DNA from: Bradyrhizobium sp. CCBAU 53421
GTDB taxonomy: Bacteria; Pseudomonadota; Alphaproteobacteria; Rhizobiales; Xanthobacteraceae
DNA: 64,000 nucleotides
Direction of reading: 5' to 3'
Assembly (NCBI RefSeq): GCF_015291625.1
Contig: NZ_CP030047.1
Location: forward strand, 992,001 to 1,056,000
Position numbers and translations under genes: made by a program. The notes under the pieces were generated by a model. It had not been told where the DNA came from, did no database searches, and saw nothing but the letters and a program-made list of their open reading frames with translations. Below are positions 27,210 to 35,891 of the stretch, in pieces; the stretch's first letter is position 1, and the number at the start of each line of letters is the position of its first letter.

Positions 27210-28811
27210 TCAGTGGCCAACAGGGGCGGGGCCGCCGAGCTTGATCTTGCGCAGGGTCAGCGCCAGCGGGATCGCCGACAATGCGATCAGCATCAGCACC
27301 CAGAACGCATCCATGTAGGACAGGAACGAGGCCTGGGTCTGCACCTGCTGGCCGATCCACTGGACCGCCTGTTGATGCGCCTGCGCCAGCGCATTGCCCT
27401 GGGCGACGAAGTAGTCGGTGACCTGGTGCAGCGTGTCCTGATATTGCGGGCTCGACGGCGTCACCTGCTCGACCAGCCGGCTCTGGTGGAACTGCTGGCG
27501 ATGCGTCAGCACGTTGGAGACGAGCGAGACGCCGATCGAGCCGCCGGTGTTGCGCGCCGCATTGATCAGCGCGGAGGCCTGGTCGGTCTTCCCGGCGGGG
27601 ATACCGTCATAGGACGCCGTCATGATCGGAATGAAGATCAGCGGCAGGCCGACGCCGATCAGCATGCGCGAGCGCGCCATGAACCAGAAGCCGAGATCGC
27701 CGTACACGTTGGTCATGCTGTACATCGAGGCCGCAATCACCAGCGCGCCGACGATGATCAGATATTTCGGCTGCACCTTGGCGGCGAGCCGGCCGACCAC
27801 GAACATCATCAGCATGGTGACGACGCCGCCGGGCGAGAGCACGAGGCCGGCCCAGGTCGCGGTGTAGCCGAAATCCTGCTGCACCAGCTGCGGCAGGAAC
27901 TGGGTGGTCGCAAGCAGGATGGCGCCGGTCGCCAGCATCACCAGGAAGCTCGCGCCGAACTGCCGGGTCGCGACCATCCTGAGGTCGATCATCGGATTGC
28001 GGCGGGTCATCTCCCACGGGATCATCAGCACGAACGCCGCGGCACAGATCGCCGCTGACGCGACGATGAAGGACGATCCGAACCAGTCGTCCTCGAGGCC
28101 GCGATCGAGCGTCACCTCGAGCGCGCCGAGGAAGGTCGCCACCAGCGCGAAGCCGATGAAGTCAAATGTATTGTCCGTCTGCGCGTCCTGCTGCGCGCCC
28201 TTGGTCTTCGCAGGCTCCCGCAGCACCGCGGCGATCGCGATCGTCGCGAACAGCCCGACCGGCGCGTTGATCAGAAAGCACCAGTGCCAGGACAGATTGT
28301 CGGAGAGCCAGCCGCCGAGCGTCGGGCCGACCACCGGCGCCACCACCACGGCGATGCCGAACACCGCAAACGCCTGGCCGCGCTTGGCCGGCGGGAACGC
28401 ATCCGCGAGGATCGACTGCGCCACCGGCACCATGCCGCCGCCGCCGAGACCCTGCAGGATGCGGAACAGCAGCAGCGCGTTCAGATTGGGCGCGAAGCCG
28501 CACAGGATCGAGCTGACGGTGAAGATACCGAGGCAGATCAGGAAGAACGTCTTTCGCCCCAGCATTTTGGCGAGAAAGCTGGAAGCGGTCAGGATGATGG
28601 CGTTGGACACCAGATAGGAGGTGACCACCCAGGACGCTTCGTCCTCGCTCACGCCCATACCGCCTGCGATGTAGGGCAGCGCCACGTTGGCGATGGTGGT
28701 GTCGAGCACCTCCATGAAGCTCGCGAGCGCGACCACGATGGCGATCAGCCAGGGATTGACGGCAACGCTCGGAGTAGGGAGGCTTTTGACATCGATTGTT
28801 GCGGCACTCAT
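27210..28811 (-). CDS. emrB: DHA2-family MFS drug exporter (EmrB-like)
   Basis: A 533-residue proton-coupled exporter with 14 predicted membrane helices. DHA2 features are the motif D1 stretch FMEVLDTTIANVALPYIAGG and the antiporter motif C region GPTLGGWLSDNLSWHWCFLI. EmrB-type transporters act with an EmrA adaptor to expel hydrophobic toxins across the envelope. It lies 15 bp behind the emrA-like gene in one operon, which is regulated from the divergent TetR gene. Confidence 0.94.
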   Translation of the reverse strand: MSAATIDVKSLPTPSVAVNPWLIAIVVALASFMEVLDTTIANVALPYIAGGMGVSEDEASWVVTSYLVSNAIILTASSFLAKMLGRKTFFLICLGIFTVSSILCGFAPNLNALLLFRILQGLGGGGMVPVAQSILADAFPPAKRGQAFAVFGIAVVVAPVVGPTLGGWLSDNLSWHWCFLINAPVGLFATIAIAAVLREPAKTKGAQQDAQTDNTFDFIGFALVATFLGALEVTLDRGLEDDWFGSSFIVASAAICAAAFVLMIPWEMTRRNPMIDLRMVATRQFGASFLVMLATGAILLATTQFLPQLVQQDFGYTATWAGLVLSPGGVVTMLMMFVVGRLAAKVQPKYLIIVGALVIAASMYSMTNVYGDLGFWFMARSRMLIGVGLPLIFIPIMTASYDGIPAGKTDQASALINAARNTGGSIGVSLVSNVLTHRQQFHQSRLVEQVTPSSPQYQDTLHQVTDYFVAQGNALAQAHQQAVQWIGQQVQTQASFLSYMDAFWVLMLIALSAIPLALTLRKIKLGGPAPVGH

Positions 28812-28826
28812 GACAGCCTCCCCGGA

Positions 28827-30089
28827 TCAGAGCTTTCCAAGCCGCTCGAGCAGGGACGGCGCCGGATCGATCCGCACCGTCGGGACGACGGACATGCCCG
28901 GGCCGAGCGCGACGTCGGTCGGCGGGTTGTCCATCACGATTTTCACCGGCACGCGCTGCACGATCTTGACGTAGTTGCCGGTAGCGTTCTGCGCCGGCAG
29001 CAGCGAGAACGCGGTGCCCGATCCAGGCTGCACGCTTTCGACATGGCCCTGGATCGTGCGGCCGGGATAGGCGTCGATCTTCAGCGTGACCTTCTCGTTC
29101 GGCCGCATCTGGTCGAGCTGGATCTCCTTGAAGTTCGCGGTGACCCAGGTCTGGTCGGGCACGAACATCGTGAGGTTGGTGCCGGCCTGCGCGAACTGGC
29201 CGACGGCGGCCGACAAATTGACGACGCGGCCGGGCTGCGCGGCGGTGACCGTCGTGTAGGAGAGATTAAGTTGCGCCTGGTCGCGCTGTGCCTCGGCCTG
29301 GGCGAGGTTGGCGACCGCGCTCTTGCGCTGCGCTTTCAGCGATTCGACCTGGCGCTGCGCGAGGTTGAGCGTCGCCTGCGCGCTCAGGAGTGAGGCCTGC
29401 TGCTGATGCAGCTGCGAGGTGTACTGCTCTGAATTCTGCACCGTGCCGTAGCCGGTCTGCTCCAGATGCTGGTAGCGCGTCGCCTGCTGCTGGGCGAAGG
29501 TCAGCGCCGCCTGCGCCTGGTCGACCTGGGCCTGGTTGGCTGCGATCTGCGCCTGCTGCACGTCGAGCTGCGCGTCGACATTCTGGATGCTGGCCTGCGC
29601 GGCCGCGACCTGGGCTTCGGCCTGCGCCAGCGCCACGCGATAGTCGCGGTCATCGATGCGCGCGATCACGTCGCCGGCGACAACATGCTGGTTGTCGGTG
29701 ACCGGCACGGCCGTGAGATATCCCGACACCTTCGGGGCCAGCGCGAACTGCCGCGCCGCGATGAAGGCGTCGTCGGTGGATTCGAAATGCCCGCTGTAGT
29801 CCATGTAGAGATAGCCGCCGCCGAGCGTGGCGGCGAGCAACACGGCGCCGATCGCGGAGACCACCGGCCGGCGGCGCAGGAAGCCGCGTCGCTGCGGGCT
29901 CATCTCCGGCGGGATTGTTGCCGGCGGGGCGGGCTGCTTGCTTGCGGGGCGCTCCTGCGCCGGCGCCCGCGCGGTGATCTCCGGCCGCTCGGATGTGATG
30001 GTGGGCTCGTGTGCGGCCGGCGCCGAAGGCGAACCCTCGACGCTCTCGTGCCCTCCCTGGTCGCGCTCCAAAACAGTGTCTTCGAACAT
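28827..30089 (-). CDS. emrA: EmrA-like membrane-fusion adaptor
   Basis: A 420-residue HlyD-family adaptor. A proline-rich cytoplasmic N-terminus of about 85 residues, unusually long, precedes one membrane helix (VVSAIGAVLLAATLGGGYLY). It is followed by HFESTDDAFI, a lipoyl half, and a very Gln/Ala-rich coiled coil (about 160-280). ATG at 30089 (MFEDTVLER) has AGGAG nine bases upstream; the extended frame to 30167 crosses the operator region. It pairs with the emrB-like gene. Confidence 0.92.
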   Translation of the reverse strand: MFEDTVLERDQGGHESVEGSPSAPAAHEPTITSERPEITARAPAQERPASKQPAPPATIPPEMSPQRRGFLRRRPVVSAIGAVLLAATLGGGYLYMDYSGHFESTDDAFIAARQFALAPKVSGYLTAVPVTDNQHVVAGDVIARIDDRDYRVALAQAEAQVAAAQASIQNVDAQLDVQQAQIAANQAQVDQAQAALTFAQQQATRYQHLEQTGYGTVQNSEQYTSQLHQQQASLLSAQATLNLAQRQVESLKAQRKSAVANLAQAEAQRDQAQLNLSYTTVTAAQPGRVVNLSAAVGQFAQAGTNLTMFVPDQTWVTANFKEIQLDQMRPNEKVTLKIDAYPGRTIQGHVESVQPGSGTAFSLLPAQNATGNYVKIVQRVPVKIVMDNPPTDVALGPGMSVVPTVRIDPAPSLLERLGKL

Positions 30090-30138
30090 GATGGCTGCTC
30101 CTGCTGTCGGGCGAGGTCTACAAGGCCTTCGCAAAAAG

Positions 30139-30152
30139 GAACGATACCGTTC
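30139..30152. promoter_or_regulatory. TetR operator-like palindrome 1
   Basis: GAACGATACCGTTC, a perfect palindrome in its 5-base arms (GAACG/CGTTC), 50 bp upstream of the emrA-like start. It matches a second site 63 bp away. Confidence 0.6.
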
Positions 30153-30201
30153 CGTTCTGTGCGACAAATAGTCCTGCTGCGGTGCAGCGTCAATAGAAAC
30201 G

Positions 30202-30215
30202 GAACTGTACCGTTC
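30202..30215. promoter_or_regulatory. TetR operator-like palindrome 2
   Basis: GAACTGTACCGTTC, the same core as site 1 with two differences, on the tetR side of the divergent region. Two matching sites support control of both the emrAB-like operon and tetR itself. Confidence 0.6.
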
Positions 30216-30293
30216 TATTTACAACTAGATGTGATGGGGCTATATTGCCTGACGTTGCCGGCCGGACCGGCCCATGGAACCCGGGGAAGACTG

Positions 30294-31022
30294 ATGACCA
30301 CCAGTACCCTGAAGATGCCGCGGGCGCCCAAGAGCAGGCCGGCGACCAGGCCGGTCGAGGTCCGCGCCGGCCGGCCGCCGAAGGAATTGGCCGGCGAGGT
30401 CGATGCGCGCATCCTCGATGCCGCGCGCAAGGTGTTTCTGCAGCGCGGGTTCGAAGGCGCCAGCATCGACGAGATCGCGGAGGCCGCGCGCTCCGGCAAG
30501 CGCACCATCTATGCGCGCTTCCGCGACAAGCGGGCGCTGTTCACCGAAGTGGTGACGAGGGACATCCTGTCGCGTATCGCCGAATTCAAGGCGGACGCGC
30601 CGCTCGGCGCGACGGTCGAGGAGCGCCTCACCAGCGTTGCCTCGACCCTGCTGCACTGGGGGCTCGACGCCGACCGGATCGGCCTGATGCGGCTTGCCAT
30701 CGCGGAGGCGCATCGCTTCCCGGATCTCGCCGCCACCGTCAACCGCAGGGCGCGCGCGCTCGCCACCGAGCTCGGCGTTCACCTGCTGCGCGAGCTGACG
30801 CAATCCGACGAGCTCGGCAAGCTGCCGGCCTTCGCGCCCGAGCACCTGCCGACCACCGCGCGCCTGTTCCTCGACATCATCGCGGTGCCGATGTTGATGC
30901 GGGCGCTGTACGAAGTCGACCTCAAGACGCTCGATCCCGAGCTCGACGAGCACGTCGCACGCGGCGTCTCGTTCTTCGTCGCGGGGTGCAGAACCGGCTG
31001 GGTGGAGCCGCGCCAACAGTAG
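30294..31022 (+). CDS. TetR/AcrR-family regulator
   Basis: A 242-residue one-component repressor. After a basic, disordered N-terminus of about 35 residues comes the helix-turn-helix (ARKVFLQRGFEGASIDEIAE, then SGKRTIYARFRDKRALF). The C-terminal ligand-binding and dimerisation helices fill the rest. Start ATG at 30294 has GGGGAA upstream; the frame extends far upstream without sense. It is divergent from the emrAB-like genes, with two matching palindromes in the gap, and probably represses them until a drug binds. Confidence 0.92.
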   Translation: MTTSTLKMPRAPKSRPATRPVEVRAGRPPKELAGEVDARILDAARKVFLQRGFEGASIDEIAEAARSGKRTIYARFRDKRALFTEVVTRDILSRIAEFKADAPLGATVEERLTSVASTLLHWGLDADRIGLMRLAIAEAHRFPDLAATVNRRARALATELGVHLLRELTQSDELGKLPAFAPEHLPTTARLFLDIIAVPMLMRALYEVDLKTLDPELDEHVARGVSFFVAGCRTGWVEPRQQ

Positions 31023-31031
31023 GCGCGAGCC

Positions 31032-31748
31032 TCAGCCCGGCGCGCGCTCCACCGCGTGGCGCAGCCAGACCATGCCGCCTTCCAGCGTCTCGCAGTGGGT
31101 GAGCCGGAGCGATTGGCCGGCTCCGGGACGGTCGCCCTCGGGGCCATGATAGTCGACGATGCACTGCGATCCGGCGACGCCGTCGACCGCCGGATGAATC
31201 AATGTGCTGAACTCGTCGATCAGCCCGTGCTTCAGAAACGCGCCGTTGATCCCGCCGCCGCCCTCGAGCAGCAGCGTCTTCGCGTCGAACAGCGCCGCGA
31301 GCTGCGCCATCGCGCCCGCCAGATCGTCGCCCTTGGGGCCTGCAAAGATGTAGGACGCGCCGTCCTCGCGCAGCTCGGCGAGATGATTGTCGGAGACCTG
31401 CTCGCCGAGCACCGCCACGGCATGATCGCCGCCGACATTGTCCTTGCCGAAATGCACCCGGCCCGACGGATCGATGCCGACAGCAAGCTTGCGGCCATTG
31501 CGGTTGCCAAGATGCGGCTCGCGCGGCTGCTTCGGTGGGTTGGCGATGTGCCGCTCCGTTCCCTTGGCCATCTCGTTCATGGTGACGCGGCCGATGATCC
31601 ATCCATCGGCGTTGAAGCCGTCATGAATCCGTTCGTAGTGGGCGCGCAGCACGTCGACCGGGATGCCGGCGGCAGCCTTGGTGAAGCGGCTGGGATGAAG
31701 CCGGCCGTCGATCGACGTACCCATGTGACAGATGATGTGGGGTCGCAT
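31032..31748 (-). CDS. RibD C-terminal/dihydrofolate-reductase-fold reductase
   Basis: A 238-residue protein of the RibD_C family, NADPH-dependent reductases related to riboflavin-biosynthesis reductases. Seen are the opening strand PHIICHMGTSIDGRLHPSRF, the NADPH-binding GWIIGRVTMNEM, and the core TLLLEGGGGINGAFLKHGLIDEF. It lacks a deaminase domain, so it is not a full RibD. Its substrate is unknown. Stop codons of this gene and tetR are nine bases apart (convergent). Confidence 0.85.
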   Translation of the reverse strand: MRPHIICHMGTSIDGRLHPSRFTKAAAGIPVDVLRAHYERIHDGFNADGWIIGRVTMNEMAKGTERHIANPPKQPREPHLGNRNGRKLAVGIDPSGRVHFGKDNVGGDHAVAVLGEQVSDNHLAELREDGASYIFAGPKGDDLAGAMAQLAALFDAKTLLLEGGGGINGAFLKHGLIDEFSTLIHPAVDGVAGSQCIVDYHGPEGDRPGAGQSLRLTHCETLEGGMVWLRHAVERAPG

Positions 31749-31976
31749 TGGCTCAACTCTTGTAGGGAATGACAGTGCCGCGGGGTGCGGCAGGTCCAGA
31801 TCTAGAGAGCCGCAATCGGGTTCTCAACGCCGATAACGCAGCGGTGTTTCAGTTTCTGAAATGTGCGGAATCCGCCGGTTCCAGTCTCGCAGGGCGCGCG
31901 TCAAACGTGCTCGTTTTAAGAACAAAGCCCGTCACGGCGAGTTGGTGCACAGTTCTGGCGAGGAAGGGAGACGACC

Positions 31977-32267
31977 ATGAGAATTTCTGCATCGCTTGCA
32001 TTGTTATCCGCTTTCGCGCTGATTTTCGCCTTCGACGGTGGTGCGGCACAAGCACAGTCCACTCCCGTTCAACAGGCACAGACGCCTCAGCAGTCGGAGC
32101 AATCCCGTGAACAGGATCGCAATCGCGCAGAGGACGTCAAGATCGGGCGCGACTGGAAGGCCGTGGGCGGCGAAGATGACCACGCCAATCAGACTGCACC
32201 GAATGAGGATCACCAGACCGTTGGCCGCGACTGGCGGGCGCATCCCGAAGACCGGGACCGCCAATAG
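31977..32267 (+). CDS. Small secreted hydrophilic protein
   Basis: A 96-residue protein with a signal peptide (residues 1-27, ending AAQAQ). The mature part is polar, rich in Gln, Asp, Glu and Arg, and twice contains the motif (I/V)GRDW(K/R)A, suggesting an internal repeat. No known domain. It stands alone, convergent with the outer-membrane gene of the metal operon. Coding is supported by the signal peptide and a normal start; function unknown. Confidence 0.6.
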   Translation: MRISASLALLSAFALIFAFDGGAAQAQSTPVQQAQTPQQSEQSREQDRNRAEDVKIGRDWKAVGGEDDHANQTAPNEDHQTVGRDWRAHPEDRDRQ

Positions 32268-32276
32268 GCTATCAGA

Positions 32277-33089
32277 CTATCGTGGCAGGTTTGGCCCTGC
32301 CTGGTGCGCAGCGTGACTTCCGAGGGCCGAAAGCGGGAAGCCGAAGGTCAACCCCGCACGTATTTCGTTCACCGGGTGTCCACCTGTGAGCGCGTGGCGG
32401 ACTGCGACGTCGAAGTTGAGGTCATCGCTTACACGATAGATCAGCCCGACCAGCCCCGAGAAGGTCTCCTGCCGTCCGAGCTCGTTCTCGTAGAAGATTT
32501 CGGCGACGGGACGTACTGTCCACGTTGCCGGTCCCTCGACAATTGCACCCAGGAATACATCGCCATGATGGTCACGGGTCAGGGCCGTCTCGGCGTTCAG
32601 ATGTATCGTCCCCCAGTCCCAGCGCTGCGAGACGATCCCGGCCAAGCTAAACCCGGCGCCTGAATTGCCGGTGCTGTCAGGTAACAGGACGCCAAATTCG
32701 GTCGCAACACTTGGGCCGGTCTTGTCCTGCAGGCTTCCGGGCACGATCACATGCTTGAGGAACGCGCCGGCGGCGGTCAGGGTCGTCGGTCCGGGCGGGG
32801 AAAGCGAGGTCCGGCCCTGGCCTTCAAAGACCGCTTCCCAATCCTCGCTGAGTCCGTAGTTGATGACCCAGGCCGGCGCGATCACGCTTGTCCCACCCTC
32901 GTCGCGCAAGCGGCCGGCCGGCTGCAGCTCGATCTCCATTTCTCCCTTCTTGGCGACCGCAGCATCCGTGCCGTCAAACGGACGATAGGCCGACGCGGGA
33001 GCAGGCAAGGCGACGAGGCCCGAAGCGACGATAGCGCCGAGCGCAGGACGTGCCGGGAAGCTGCGAAAGCCTCGGCCTTGTTTTGACAT
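32277..33089 (-). CDS. Predicted outer-membrane beta-barrel protein
   Basis: A 270-residue exported protein: signal peptide ending PAPASAY, then alternating amphipathic strands (EMEIELQPAG, WEAVFEGQGR, FDVAVRHAL) ending in a Phe-containing strand LTFGFPLSAL. The pattern resembles transporter-like outer-membrane proteins of the phenol-degradation MetA type or copper-operon barrels. It is the last gene of the chromate operon, 24 bp after the phosphatase-like/propeller gene. Function is inferred to be transport or envelope remodelling. Confidence 0.65.
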   Translation of the reverse strand: MSKQGRGFRSFPARPALGAIVASGLVALPAPASAYRPFDGTDAAVAKKGEMEIELQPAGRLRDEGGTSVIAPAWVINYGLSEDWEAVFEGQGRTSLSPPGPTTLTAAGAFLKHVIVPGSLQDKTGPSVATEFGVLLPDSTGNSGAGFSLAGIVSQRWDWGTIHLNAETALTRDHHGDVFLGAIVEGPATWTVRPVAEIFYENELGRQETFSGLVGLIYRVSDDLNFDVAVRHALTGGHPVNEIRAGLTFGFPLSALGSHAAHQAGPNLPR

Positions 33090-33113
33090 ATGCCGCCTCC
33101 TACCGGATCAATC

Positions 33114-34532
33114 TCAAGGCGTTGGCTTGAACACCCAAATCGCCGCAGGTCCTGCGGGGCCCGCGCGCACCGCGACGAACAGACGGTCCATCTCCGCCAC
33201 AAAGAGCGCCGTTCGCGCGCCCGTTGCCGTCGGCGTGCGCGCGATCCGTCGATAGACCGATCCATCGACTTCGAGTACGTCGACGTAGCCTGCACCGCAG
33301 CTCAAATAGACCCGCTCACGCTTTGCATCGACGAAGAGATCGTCGACATCGCCGCAGGTCTCGGCATTCGCGATCGGTTTGCCGTCCGTCGAAAAGACGG
33401 CAAGCTCGGCGGGATTACGGTACGCCAAAAGCACACGCCCGCGATCGCGATCGACGGTCATCGCGAAGTTGCCGCCCTTGTCCAATGGCCAATTGGCAAG
33501 CTGTTTCCCGGAAGTGCCGTCCACCACCGCGACCGCGTGCGCGTCAGGCAGGTTGACAAAAATGCGTCCGCTGTCGGGCTCGAGCTGGAAGCTTTCCGGA
33601 TGAACCTTTAGCGGTACGCTTCGAATCTTGGTGCGGGTGGACGGGTCGAGCACCGCCAGACCGCCATCACCATAGCCGACGACAACATGCTTGGCCGCCG
33701 CGTCGATCCGGATGTTGTCCGCATCGCTGCCCAGTTCGATCCGTCCGGTCGCCTTGTACTCGTTAGCCTCGAACAGCCGCACCGATCCATCACGGGCATT
33801 GGCGACATAGAGGGTCTCGGTCGACGGCTCATAGCCGACGCCCTGGGGTTCGTTCAGCCCGGCGATGGTGCGAAGCAGGCTGTGGGCAGCCAGGTCGACG
33901 ACGCCGATGCTGTCATTGCCAAGCTCGGCCACGAACAGTCGCTGGCGCTTCAGATCGACTGCCAGGTGATCGATCCGCCCGCGGACATCGCCGAGCAGGA
34001 TTTTCGCTTCGAGCTGAAGCGGCGCCTTGTTTCCTGCCGCTTCGGTTGCTGCCGCCAGCGCCGGAATGAGTACATCGATACGCTGGACGATTTGGTCCCG
34101 GGTTGACTCGTAATCATCGATACCCAGAGGAATGCCGGACCAGTAGGTCACGTCGGCTCGTCCTCGCCGCTCGGCGGGAATCCGATCGAACGCCACCACC
34201 TGGTCCGCCGCGGTCATGTCGTCCAAGGTCAGTTGTTGCGGCGTGTTCGCTGTCTCCAGACCATCCAGCGCTAGCCCGTCCTGGATCCTGACCGGCACTG
34301 ACCGATAAAGGTCGATGCCGCGCGAGACCGCCCTGAACCGCAATCCGCGCTCCTGCGCAGCCTTGTTGAAATAAGCCGCCGCCATCTGGCTGTTCACCAC
34401 GCCGTGCTGGCAGACAAAGACAATCATCTTGTCTTCGCCGGCCGGCGCGGGCCGGACTGATGTCAGCAGGATCGCGAGCACCGCGGCCACATTGAGCAGC
34501 GTCGCCTGGGTCCTCCTGAGCAGCGTCTGCAT
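33114..34532 (-). CDS. Exported fusion: LMW-phosphatase/ArsC-like domain plus beta-propeller
   Basis: A 472-residue protein with an unusual domain order. Residues 1-31 form a signal peptide; about 36-160 match the low-molecular-weight phosphatase/ArsC fold (MIVFVCQHGVVNSQMAAAYF); about 175-472 form a YVTN/NHL-type beta-propeller with repeats like GVVDLAAHSLLRTIAGL and LYVANARDGSVRLFE. In the Cys-x5-Arg-Ser loop the Arg is replaced by Asn (Cys41-QHGVV-Asn47-Ser48), and the usual distal Asp-Pro loop reads SGIPLG, so catalysis may be lost. It sits 10 bp behind chrA, so a periplasmic binding or sensing role in metal stress is inferred. Confidence 0.75.
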   Translation of the reverse strand: MQTLLRRTQATLLNVAAVLAILLTSVRPAPAGEDKMIVFVCQHGVVNSQMAAAYFNKAAQERGLRFRAVSRGIDLYRSVPVRIQDGLALDGLETANTPQQLTLDDMTAADQVVAFDRIPAERRGRADVTYWSGIPLGIDDYESTRDQIVQRIDVLIPALAAATEAAGNKAPLQLEAKILLGDVRGRIDHLAVDLKRQRLFVAELGNDSIGVVDLAAHSLLRTIAGLNEPQGVGYEPSTETLYVANARDGSVRLFEANEYKATGRIELGSDADNIRIDAAAKHVVVGYGDGGLAVLDPSTRTKIRSVPLKVHPESFQLEPDSGRIFVNLPDAHAVAVVDGTSGKQLANWPLDKGGNFAMTVDRDRGRVLLAYRNPAELAVFSTDGKPIANAETCGDVDDLFVDAKRERVYLSCGAGYVDVLEVDGSVYRRIARTPTATGARTALFVAEMDRLFVAVRAGPAGPAAIWVFKPTP

Positions 34533-34542
34533 CGTCGGTCTC

Positions 34543-35721
34543 TCACTTCAAACCGGTCAGCACCCACGCCGGTTGCAGGATGGGGTAAGCAAGTAGCCCA
34601 ATGACCGCCGTAACTGCAATGAGCAGGGGGTTGCTGACCTTCCAGCGGAACAGAACGGCGAGCGATCCAATGCCGATGAGTGCGGTCAACCAATCGCCGA
34701 TCGCGATCTTGCCGAGCAGGATGCACGCGCCGAGAATCGTTCCGATCGCAGCCGCATAGGCGCCCTTCACGAATCCCTGGACGTTCGGATTCTTGCGATG
34801 CCGCGCCAGCAGGGGTGCCACGATCAGGACAAGCAGGAAGGATGGCAGGAAGATGCCGATGGTCGAGACGAGAGAGCCCCAGAAGCCCGCGACCAGGTAG
34901 CCGACGAAAGTTGCTGTGATCACGACCGGTCCGGGGCTCATCATGCCGATCGCGACGGCCACCAGGAATTCACGTTCGTTGAGCCAGCCATATTGCTGCA
35001 CGAGTCCTTGTTCCAGGAAGGGAACGATGACGAGGCCGCTGCCGAAGGTCAGCGAACCGGCCTTGAGGAAGAACAGCAGCAGTTTGCCCAGCGTCGAACC
35101 GGTCACGACCGGCGCGGCGCCGGGTGCTGCCGCCGGTATGATCGCGAGTTGCAGGGCGACAGGCGGACGCTTGATGTTGCCGTAATAGATGATGCCGACG
35201 ATCCCCGCACCGATGAAGAGCAGTGCGACCTCAGCCTTCAAGATCACAGTGACGGCAAAGCAGACTGCGGCGATCACCCATTGCAGCCAGTCCTCCATGC
35301 CGAGCTTGGCAAGCCGGTAGCAGGAGTGAAGGATGAGCGCGATCACGGCGGGGCTGACGCCATAGAAGACGGCGGTGACGGGCTGAAGATCGCCCAGATA
35401 GACATACAGCGCGCCGAGAGCCGCGACGATGGCGAAGTTGGGAAGGATGAAGCACCATCCACCGACCCAGGCTCCCCAAAAGCCGCCGCGAAGCCAGGAC
35501 ACATAGATGCCGACCTGGATCGCCAGCGGCCCCGGAAGCGATTGGCAGATGGCAATCGATTCCCTCATCTCCTCCTTGGTCAGCCATTTCTTGCCGTCGA
35601 CCAGCTCCCGCTCCATCTGCCCTACAAGCGCGACCGGGCCGCCGAAGCCGAGAAAGCCGAGGCGCAGGAAATAGCGTGCGAGCTCTGCCAAATGGCTGCG
35701 TTGTGAGGTGGTCGGCGACAT
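34543..35721 (-). CDS. chrA: Chromate transporter ChrA
   Basis: A 392-residue inner-membrane exporter of the CHR family that expels chromate with the membrane potential. It is the long, duplicated form: the first half has FLGFGGPVALVGQMERELV and LPGPLAIQVGIYVSWLRGG, the second repeats it as SLTFGSGLVIVPFLEQGLV and MMSPGPVVITATFVGYLVAG. About ten helices. It is preceded by chrB-, SOD- and small-protein genes and followed by the fusion gene. Some CHR proteins export sulphate-like anions, but the chrB and SOD neighbours favour chromate. Confidence 0.92.
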   Translation of the reverse strand: MSPTTSQRSHLAELARYFLRLGFLGFGGPVALVGQMERELVDGKKWLTKEEMRESIAICQSLPGPLAIQVGIYVSWLRGGFWGAWVGGWCFILPNFAIVAALGALYVYLGDLQPVTAVFYGVSPAVIALILHSCYRLAKLGMEDWLQWVIAAVCFAVTVILKAEVALLFIGAGIVGIIYYGNIKRPPVALQLAIIPAAAPGAAPVVTGSTLGKLLLFFLKAGSLTFGSGLVIVPFLEQGLVQQYGWLNEREFLVAVAIGMMSPGPVVITATFVGYLVAGFWGSLVSTIGIFLPSFLLVLIVAPLLARHRKNPNVQGFVKGAYAAAIGTILGACILLGKIAIGDWLTALIGIGSLAVLFRWKVSNPLLIAVTAVIGLLAYPILQPAWVLTGLK

Positions 35722-35891
35722 CGCTGAAAAATCTCCTCGGAAACAAATTGGCGTCTCGTTGCGGATCAGAGATGCTCTGAAGAATGCCGTCTAGCCAGGG
35801 CCGAAGCCCAGCCGGCATCAGCGTGAATGAAGAACCGGAGAGCACGACGTCGTGGCAGCCGTCGCCGGCTGCCTCGCGCACGTGTTTCTCC

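Noticed and set aside
35722..35891. A small gene between chrA and the SOD gene
   Set aside because: Frames through the gap have no start with a ribosome site and no similarity.
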